A stretch of 21,496 nt of DNA, taken from assembly GCA_019113125.1 (NCBI GenBank), contig DXIA01000181.1, forward strand, positions 1 through 21,496. The letters run 5' to 3'. The translations under genes and the position numbers were made by a program. Of the stretch, positions 16,976-21,496 are shown one piece after another. Under the pieces are notes generated by a model. It was not told where the DNA came from and made no database searches. It was given only the letters and a program-made list of their open reading frames with translations. How positions within the stretch are numbered: the first letter of the stretch is position 1; each line of letters opens with the position of its first letter. The stretch comes from Candidatus Pygmaiobacter gallistercoris. GTDB taxonomy: Bacteria; Bacillota; Clostridia; Oscillospirales; Ruminococcaceae.

Positions 16976-17835
16976 ATGAGATTCGGTTCGGAACGGCCGG
17001 TGTCGCAGAGGATTTCAAGACGCTGGGCTATAAAAATAGTTTCGGGGTGCCGGAATATCTGTCCGATTATGGGTTGAATGCGTTTGAGTATCAGTGCGGG
17101 CGCGGGGTGCGGCTGAGCGAGGAAAGCGGCAAAAAGCTCGGCGCGCTCGGGGCGGCAAAGGACATCCGGTTTTCGGTGCACGCTCCTTACTACATCTCGA
17201 TGTCCAGTATGGAGGAGGACAAGCGGATCGGCAGCGTGCGGTATCTGCTCGAGAGCGCCGCGGCGGTGCGGTCGCTCGGCGGCAAACGGGTGATTTTTCA
17301 CTCCGGTTCCTGCGGCAAGCAGAGCAGGGAGGCGGCGCTGGAAAAGGCGCTGGACACGATGCGGCGCGCGGTGGAGGCGATGGACGAGCAGGGCTTTTCG
17401 GACATTGTGCTCTGTCCCGAGACAATGGGCAAGATCAACCAGCTGGGCACGCTGGACGAGGTGCTCGCCCTCTGCAAGGTGGACGACCGGATCCTGCCCT
17501 GCATTGATTTTGGACACCTCAACGCACGTACCCTCGGCGGGCTTGCAACCAAGGCGGATTTCGCGGCGGTGCTTGACCGGATGGAGGAGGTCCTGCAGGA
17601 TGACCGAGCCCGCAACTTTCATGTCCATTTCTCCAAGATCGAGTACACAAAGGGCGGGGAGAAGTGCCATCTCACCTTTGCGGACACCACCTTTGGCCCG
17701 GACTATGAGCCATTTCTCGAGCTCTGCTGCCAGCGGGGACTGACCCCGACGGTGATCTGTGAGTCCGCCGGGACCCAGGCGGCGGACGCGCGGACGATGA
17801 TGCGGTATTATCAGAGCCTTGCAGGAAAAGAATAA
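16972..17835 (+). CDS. Endonuclease IV-like TIM-barrel (AP endonuclease family 2) protein
   Basis: The 287 residues fit the xylose isomerase/endonuclease IV-like TIM barrel. Probable metal ligands line up with E. coli Nfo: H70 (in HAPYY), H110 (FHSG), E150 (CPETMG), D179 and H182 (DFGH), H217 or H219 (FHVHF), H233 and E264 (CESAG). The Asp of the Nfo Asp-X-His pair appears to be replaced: the residues before H233 are Lys-Cys (GGEKCH), with a Glu at 230. A deoxyribonuclease IV acting at abasic sites is possible, but the missing ligand and shuffled spacing leave a sugar-isomerase-like or other role open. The ATG overlaps the yqeG stop. The gene ends two bases before an in-frame ATG that could extend the M24 gene. 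Confidence 0.8.
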   Translation: MNEIRFGTAGVAEDFKTLGYKNSFGVPEYLSDYGLNAFEYQCGRGVRLSEESGKKLGALGAAKDIRFSVHAPYYISMSSMEEDKRIGSVRYLLESAAAVRSLGGKRVIFHSGSCGKQSREAALEKALDTMRRAVEAMDEQGFSDIVLCPETMGKINQLGTLDEVLALCKVDDRILPCIDFGHLNARTLGGLATKADFAAVLDRMEEVLQDDRARNFHVHFSKIEYTKGGEKCHLTFADTTFGPDYEPFLELCCQRGLTPTVICESAGTQAADARTMMRYYQSLAGKE

Positions 17836-17873
17836 AGATGGGGGGCACCCCACGCAGAAAGGAAGTTTGTTGT

Positions 17874-18944
17874 ATGGAAAATCGCTGTCAGAAACTGGCG
17901 CGTTCGATGCCGGACGGTTTTGAGGCCGCACTGGTCACCACCGTTGCCAACCGGTTTTACTTTCTCGATTTCGACGCGGATGACGCGGGCACACTGGTCG
18001 TCTTTCCGGACGAGAGCGTTTTTCTGATCGACTCGCGGTACATCGAGGTCGCCGGTCGGCAGGTCAAGAACGCGCGGGTGGAAGAGGAGCACGATTGCCT
18101 CGCCCAGCTCAAGGAGCTGCTGCAGCGGCACGGAGTGCACCGGCTGTATGTTGAGGATGCGGTCAGCGTCGCCTACGCCCGCCGGCTGCAGGACGCGCTG
18201 GACGGGGTGGAGCTGGATCTGTCCCCAACCCTTTCGAATGCGATCCGGGCGCTGCGGGTCATCAAGGAGCCGGAGGAGATCGAGCGGATGCGCAACGCGC
18301 AGAAACTGACCGACGCCTGCTTTACCCACATCTGCGGCAAGATCCGTCCCGGTGCGCGGGAGATCGATCTCGCACTCGAGATGGAGACCTTTATGCGCAG
18401 CCGCGGCGCGGATGGGATGGCCTTTCCGATCATCTGCATCGGCGGCCCCAACACCAGTATGCCCCATGGGGTGCCGGGTGAACGGAAGATACAGGAGGGC
18501 GATTTCGTCACGATGGACTACGGCGCCCGCTGGGGTGGCTATTGCTCCGACATGACCCGCACCGTCGCGGTTGGCGCCGTCAGTGCCGAGATGGAAAAGG
18601 TCTATAATACCGTCCTCGCGGCGCAGCTGGCCTGCTGCAAGGCGATCCGTCCCGGCATGACCGGCGCCGAGGTGGACGCCATCGCCCGAGAAATCATCTA
18701 CTCCGCCGGCTATGAGGGGAAGTTCGGGCATGGACTCGGCCATTCGGTCGGTATTGAGATCCACGAGGATCCCCGCTGCTCGCCGCGGGACAACACGGTG
18801 CTGCGGCCGGGCATGACCATGACCATCGAGCCCGGCATCTATCTGCCGGAGCAGTTCGGGGTGCGGATTGAGGACATGGTGGTGCTCACCGAAGACGGAG
18901 CTGAGATTTTTGGAAATTCGGACAAGAACCTGATCCTGCTCTGA
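17874..18944 (+). CDS. M24-family Xaa-Pro aminopeptidase
   Basis: This dinuclear-metal peptidase removes an N-terminal residue before proline (aminopeptidase P/prolidase type). The 356 residues include a creatinase-like N-terminal domain (about 1-125) and a pita-bread catalytic domain with all five ligands: D215 (MDYGA), D226 (SDMTRT), H290 (GHGLGHSVG), E319 (TIEPGIY) and E333 (RIEDMV), plus H198 in MPHGVPG. I chose the ATG at 17874, which has AAAGGAAG 10 bases upstream and matches where homologues begin. An in-frame ATG at 17838 would add 12 residues. A terminator follows directly, and efp comes next with its own promoter. A Xaa-Pro peptidase next to efp also occurs in Bacillus (yqhT-efp). 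Confidence 0.93.
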   Translation: MENRCQKLARSMPDGFEAALVTTVANRFYFLDFDADDAGTLVVFPDESVFLIDSRYIEVAGRQVKNARVEEEHDCLAQLKELLQRHGVHRLYVEDAVSVAYARRLQDALDGVELDLSPTLSNAIRALRVIKEPEEIERMRNAQKLTDACFTHICGKIRPGAREIDLALEMETFMRSRGADGMAFPIICIGGPNTSMPHGVPGERKIQEGDFVTMDYGARWGGYCSDMTRTVAVGAVSAEMEKVYNTVLAAQLACCKAIRPGMTGAEVDAIAREIIYSAGYEGKFGHGLGHSVGIEIHEDPRCSPRDNTVLRPGMTMTIEPGIYLPEQFGVRIEDMVVLTEDGAEIFGNSDKNLILL

Positions 18945-18948
18945 GGGC

Positions 18949-18975
18949 AAAAACTGCCCGGAGAGGGCGGTTTTT
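18949..18975 (+). terminator. Intrinsic terminator after the M24 peptidase gene
   Basis: AAAAACTGCCC (18949-18959) pairs with GGGCGGTTTTT (18965-18975), with one G-U pair and a 5-base loop GGAGA. It lies 5 bases past the peptidase stop and separates the yqeG group from the efp operon. Confidence 0.85.
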
Positions 18976-18989
18976 ACCCGTCTCCCCCC

Positions 18990-19018
18990 TTGCAAAGCGG
19001 CCGATTTTAGGATAAAAT
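18990..19018 (+). promoter_or_regulatory. Sigma-A promoter of the efp operon
   Basis: TTGCAA (18990-18995), a 17-base spacer and TAAAAT (19013-19018) match 5 of 6 and 5 of 6 consensus bases. The promoter lies right after a terminator. The leader would be about 70 bases. Confidence 0.75.
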
Positions 19019-19031
19019 GGGATAGGTAATT

Positions 19032-19063
19032 GTGTGGCCTTGCGTCAAGCTTTCGGGCCGCGC
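19032..19063 (+). other. Hairpin in the efp leader
   Basis: GTGTGGCC (19032-19039) can pair with GGCCGCGC (19056-19063) over 8 positions, including two G-U pairs, with a 16-base loop. It sits upstream of the GGAGGA ribosome binding site (19081-19086) and is not followed by a T run, so it is not a terminator. Function unknown. Confidence 0.4.
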
Positions 19064-19093
19064 GGGCATTTGAATATTTTGGAGGATGTATTT

Positions 19094-19651
19094 ATGATTT
19101 CTGCTGGCGAATTTCGCAATGGCGTAACTTTTGAGGAAGACGGCAACGTGCTGCAGGTCGTGGAGTTCCAGCACGTCAAGCCGGGCAAGGGCGCTGCCTT
19201 TGTCCGCACCAAGACCAAGAATGTCATCACCGGCGCGGTGGTTGAGAAGTCCTACAACCCCACCGCCAAGTTCCCCACCGCCTATATCGAGCGGCGCGAG
19301 ATGCAGTATCTGTACGAGGACAGCGGCCTGTACTACTTCATGGATACCGAGACCTATGAGCAGATCCCGCTCAACGAGAGCGAGCTGGGCGATGCCTTCA
19401 AGTTCGTCAAGGAGAACGAGATGGTCAAGGTCCTGTCCTATAAGGGCAAGGTCTTCGGTGTCGAGGCTCCGAACTTCGTCGTGCTGCAGGTCACCAAGAC
19501 CGAGCCGGGCGTCAAGGGCAATACCGCGACCAATACCCTCAAGCCCGCTGTGGTGGAGACCGGCGCAGAGGTTCGCGTTCCGCTGTTTATCAACGAGGGC
19601 GACCTGATCCGGATCGACACCCGCACCGGCGAGTATATGGAGCGCGGCTGA
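19094..19651 (+). CDS. efp: Elongation factor P
   Basis: EF-P binds between the P and E sites and rescues ribosomes stalled on consecutive prolines. The 185 residues are standard and contain the three beta domains. The loop KPGKGAAF places lysine at residue 32, the position that carries 5-aminopentanol in Bacillus. The C-terminal signature is present as [22 protein letters not shown] chose the ATG at 19094, with GGAGGA 7 bases upstream. The in-frame GTG at 19034 would add 20 residues, has no ribosome binding site and falls in the leader hairpin. A zinc-ribbon gene follows 38 bases later with no terminator between, so the two are probably one operon. Confidence 0.97.
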   Translation: MISAGEFRNGVTFEEDGNVLQVVEFQHVKPGKGAAFVRTKTKNVITGAVVEKSYNPTAKFPTAYIERREMQYLYEDSGLYYFMDTETYEQIPLNESELGDAFKFVKENEMVKVLSYKGKVFGVEAPNFVVLQVTKTEPGVKGNTATNTLKPAVVETGAEVRVPLFINEGDLIRIDTRTGEYMERG

Positions 19652-19689
19652 GTTTTGATTATTCATGATCCCAAAAGGAGGGGTATTCT

Positions 19690-20100
19690 ATGAAACTGAC
19701 CGAAAAAGCGGCCTACATCAAGGGCTTGATGGAAGGGCTTGAACTCGACGGAGACAAGAAGGAGGTCAAGGTCATCAAGGCGCTGGTGGATCTGGTGGAC
19801 GATCTTGCGCTGACCGTGAGTGATCTGGACGAAGATCTCGATCAGGTCTATGATGAGCTGGATGCCATCGACGAGGATCTGACCGATGTCGAGGACGCCG
19901 TCTTCGAGGATGTGGATGACGAGGAAGAGGAGCCCATCGAGGAGGACGGGGACATGTATGAGATTACCTGCCCCGCCTGCGGTGAGACCGTCTGCGTGGA
20001 TGAGGATACCCTGATGTCTGACAACCTCTCCTGCCCGGCCTGCGGCGAAAAGTTTGAGATCGACCTCGACGGAGAGGAAGAGGGAAAGGATGAGGAGTAA
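19690..20100 (+). CDS. CD1247-like acidic zinc-ribbon protein of unknown function
   Basis: The product has 136 residues and is highly acidic. The N-terminal helical part (1-50, MKLTEKAAYIKGLMEGLELD...) resembles the CD1247 N-terminal domain found in Clostridia, usually near efp. A Glu/Asp-rich middle (about 46-88) follows, then a zinc ribbon with C94-P-A-C97 and C115-P-A-C118 and an extra C102. No signal peptide or membrane segment is seen, so it is likely cytoplasmic. The start has an AAAGGAGGGG ribosome binding site at about 19674-19682. Co-transcription with efp suggests a link to translation, but that is only inference. The family assignment is from memory of the N-terminal pattern. Confidence 0.82.
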   Translation: MKLTEKAAYIKGLMEGLELDGDKKEVKVIKALVDLVDDLALTVSDLDEDLDQVYDELDAIDEDLTDVEDAVFEDVDDEEEEPIEEDGDMYEITCPACGETVCVDEDTLMSDNLSCPACGEKFEIDLDGEEEGKDEE

Positions 20101-20132
20101 TTTCCTGATCCGGCAACCTCTTGCTTAATACT

Positions 20133-20192
20133 TTGTCACAATGGAGTGACGATGCAGTGATCCTGTGGGGAGAACTGCCTCGTCACTTTTTT
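20133..20192 (+). terminator. Intrinsic terminator with a competing upstream hairpin (attenuator-like)
   Basis: AGTGACGA (20145-20152) pairs with TCGTCACT (20180-20187). After one mismatch, GCAGT (20154-20158) pairs with ACTGC (20074-20078 offset within the line, i.e. 20174-20178), giving 8+5 bp and a 15-base loop followed by T to 20192. The left arm can instead pair with an upstream copy: GTCAC (20135-20139) with GTGAC (20146-20150), extended by U33-A52 and a G-U pair. It can end the efp operon. The alternative hairpin would make it a switch for the gene downstream. Confidence 0.75.
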
Positions 20193-20240
20193 GCTGTGCG
20201 GTGTTCAATGCCGCAAATAATCCATAGGGAGTGGGGAAAG

Positions 20241-21224
20241 ATGAAGGTTCTGGTATACGGATTTCGGGAAGATGAGACGCAGGAACTCGCAAAGGCTGCG
20301 GCCGACAGAGGCATTGAGACGGTCACGATACGGGAAAATCTGAACCGTCAGAATGTGGAAGAGGCAGCTGGATTCACCTCGATCGCGATCAATGCAGGCA
20401 GCCTGATGGATCGGCAGAATCTCGAGCGTCTGACACAGCTCGGAGTAAAATACATTGCGACCCGCAGCATCGGATTCGACAACATCGATCTGGATGCCTG
20501 CAGGGAACTGGGGCTGAAGGTTGCCAATGTCCGATACAGCGCGCATAGTGTGGCGGATTACGCCGTGCTGCTGATGCTGATGCTGACCCGCCGGATGCGG
20601 GAGATCCTGCGGCGGGGCGATGTACAGGACTATGGTTATCTCGGCTATCAGGGGCTTGAGATGCACAACCTGACCGTCGGCGTTGTCGGCACCGGCCGGA
20701 TCGGTCGCACCGTGATTGAGGATCTGTCGGGATTCGGCTGCAAGATCCTCGGCTATGACCTCTATCCGAATGATGCGCTGCGGGATAAGGTGGAGTACCT
20801 GCCGCTGGACGATCTGCTCGCCCGGTCGGATATCATCACTCTTCATGCGCCGCTGCAGGATTCCAGCTACCATATGATCAACGCTGAGAGCATTGCCAAG
20901 ATGAAGGACGGGGCGATGCTGATCAACACCGCCCGCGGCCAGCTGGTGGACACGGCTGCGCTGATTGACGGCATCGAGAGCGGCAAGATCGGCGGCGCTG
21001 CGCTGGATGTCATCGAGGGGGAGAAGGCCTACACCTTCGCCGATCACCGCGCACAGGTGATCAAATGCAGGGACCGCGCGGTGCTGGAATCCTTCCCGAA
21101 TGTCATTCTCACCGGCCACTATGCGTTTTACACCAACCAGGCGGTGGAGGATATGGTCACCATCGCGCTGGATGCGCTGATCCAGTTTGAACAGACCGGA
21201 AAGGCGGATTCGGAGATCGTCTGA
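20241..21224 (+). CDS. D-isomer-specific 2-hydroxyacid dehydrogenase, VanH / D-lactate dehydrogenase-like
   Basis: The enzyme reduces a 2-keto acid to a D-2-hydroxy acid with NADH; D-lactate is the best guess, and phenyllactate-type substrates are possible. The 327 residues show the NAD-binding GTGRIG at 150-155, an acidic residue D173 after the second strand (NAD preference), and the catalytic set R232 (NTARGQLVD), E261 (in DVIEGEK) and H293 (TGHYAFYT). The HYAFYT ending and DVIEGE pattern are close to VanH. I chose the ATG at 20241 with AGGGAG at 20226-20231. The upstream in-frame TTG at 20121 overlaps the terminator hairpin. No vanA-like ligase or vanX is nearby, so a resistance role is unlikely. 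A strong terminator follows. Confidence 0.9.
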   Translation: MKVLVYGFREDETQELAKAAADRGIETVTIRENLNRQNVEEAAGFTSIAINAGSLMDRQNLERLTQLGVKYIATRSIGFDNIDLDACRELGLKVANVRYSAHSVADYAVLLMLMLTRRMREILRRGDVQDYGYLGYQGLEMHNLTVGVVGTGRIGRTVIEDLSGFGCKILGYDLYPNDALRDKVEYLPLDDLLARSDIITLHAPLQDSSYHMINAESIAKMKDGAMLINTARGQLVDTAALIDGIESGKIGGAALDVIEGEKAYTFADHRAQVIKCRDRAVLESFPNVILTGHYAFYTNQAVEDMVTIALDALIQFEQTGKADSEIV

Positions 21225-21229
21225 TTACA

Positions 21230-21271
21230 AAAATGCTCCCGGGGCGAAAAACCCCGGGAGCATTTTATTTT
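21230..21271. terminator. Bidirectional intrinsic terminator between convergent genes
   Basis: AAAATGCTCCCGGGG (21230-21244) pairs perfectly with CCCCGGGAGCATTTT (21252-21266), a 15-bp stem with a 7-base loop. T-rich sequence follows on the plus strand, and a T run follows on the minus strand. It serves both the dehydrogenase gene and the minus-strand gene. Confidence 0.92.
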
Positions 21272-21275
21272 GCGG

Positions 21276-21496
21276 TTATTTTGCCTGCTTGCCTTTTGCT
21301 TTCTTAGCGTCCGCGAGCTGACGCTCGAGCAGAATGGTGGCAAAATCCAGTGCGTTGTACAGCCCGTTTTTGTCGCTCTGCTTGATAATCCGATTCTTCG
21401 GGGGCAGGGTGGTGTCGGTCGAGAGCAGGGTCAGATGAACCCGGTCGGCCACCTCCTCGTCATTCTCCTTCTTGGTGGTCAGAATCTGCAGGAAAA
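21276..21496 (-). CDS. Unrecognised protein, C-terminal fragment, truncated by window edge
   Basis: A minus-strand frame is open from the right edge to a TAA at 21276-21278, about 73 residues. It begins FLQILTTKKENDEEVADRV, continues with LLSTDTTLPPKNRIIKQ and LYNALDFATILLERQL, and ends in a Lys/Ala-rich tail (AKKAKGKQAK). The codon choice (many GAG, CTG, AAG) looks like the other genes of the window, and it stops a few bases before the shared terminator, which supports a real gene. I do not recognise the family. The charged sequence without membrane segments suggests a cytoplasmic protein. The start lies beyond the window. Confidence 0.7.
   Translation of the reverse strand, partial: FLQILTTKKENDEEVADRVHLTLLSTDTTLPPKNRIIKQSDKNGLYNALDFATILLERQLADAKKAKGKQAK

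Noticed and set aside
19034..19093. Upstream GTG start that would lengthen EF-P by 20 residues
   Set aside because: It lies in the leader hairpin, lacks a ribosome binding site, and EF-P proteins begin at the [10 protein letters not shown] segment, where GGAGGA is well placed.
20121..20240. Possible 40-residue N-terminal extension of the dehydrogenase from a TTG at 20121
   Set aside because: The extension overlaps the terminator hairpin, has no ribosome binding site, and the family begins at the ATG at 20241, which has AGGGAG upstream.
20241..21224. Glycopeptide-resistance vanH
   Set aside because: The protein is VanH-like, but no D-Ala-D-Lac ligase, vanX or two-component regulators are nearby, so an ordinary 2-hydroxyacid dehydrogenase is the simpler reading.

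Overview
The window looks like chromosomal DNA from a GC-rich, low-GC-clade-type Gram-positive bacterium, most likely a member of the Clostridia (Bacillota) and plausibly of the Oscillospirales/Ruminococcaceae group. This is inferred from gene order (topA-trmFO, plsX-rnc-radical SAM-smc-ftsY, yhbY-nadD/yqeK-LCP-rsfS-leuS, yqeG, M24 peptidase-efp-CD1247-like), from folate-dependent TrmFO, from an FtsY without an acidic N-terminal extension, and from strong AGGAGG-type ribosome binding sites. No rRNA, tRNA, insertion sequence, prophage or CRISPR array was seen. It is a dense core-genome region, not an accessory island.

Layout. (1) Bases 1-16010 carry a long, tightly packed run of plus-strand genes: the 3' end of topA, trmFO, plsX, rnc, an Elp3-like radical SAM gene, smc, ftsY, the rdgB-type nucleotide-pool cleaner, yhbY, a fused nadD-yqeK, an LCP-family wall-polymer ligase, rsfS and leuS. 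Several junctions overlap by 4 bases (TTGA, ATGA, GTGA), and no intrinsic terminator was found inside the run. The themes are DNA topology and segregation, ribosome/tRNA maturation, membrane targeting, NAD synthesis and envelope assembly. (2) Bases 16011-16430 are a separate rpsU (bS21) unit with a very good sigma-A promoter, a structured leader that can sequester its own Shine-Dalgarno sequence, and a strong terminator. (3) Bases 16469-18975 hold yqeG, a TIM-barrel AP-endonuclease-like gene and an M24 Xaa-Pro peptidase, ending in a terminator. (4) Bases 18990-20100 are an efp operon with its own promoter and a small acidic zinc-ribbon protein. (5) Bases 20101-21271 contain a terminator/attenuator-like element, a VanH/D-lactate-dehydrogenase-like gene and a bidirectional terminator. 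(6) The right edge holds the 3' end of a convergent, unrecognised minus-strand gene.

Most of the protein content is ordinary housekeeping. The points that deserve a second look are mainly RNA-level: a three-segment leader in front of rpsU with an anti-Shine-Dalgarno segment, a three-segment attenuator-like element in front of the 2-hydroxyacid dehydrogenase, and a near-consensus promoter plus GAAA-capped hairpin inside the YqeK coding region. At the protein level they are the NadD-YqeK fusion, an endonuclease IV-like protein that appears to lack one metal ligand and is translationally coupled to YqeG, and the uncharacterised acidic zinc-ribbon protein downstream of EF-P. I did not find clear evidence of a wholly new multi-gene system.
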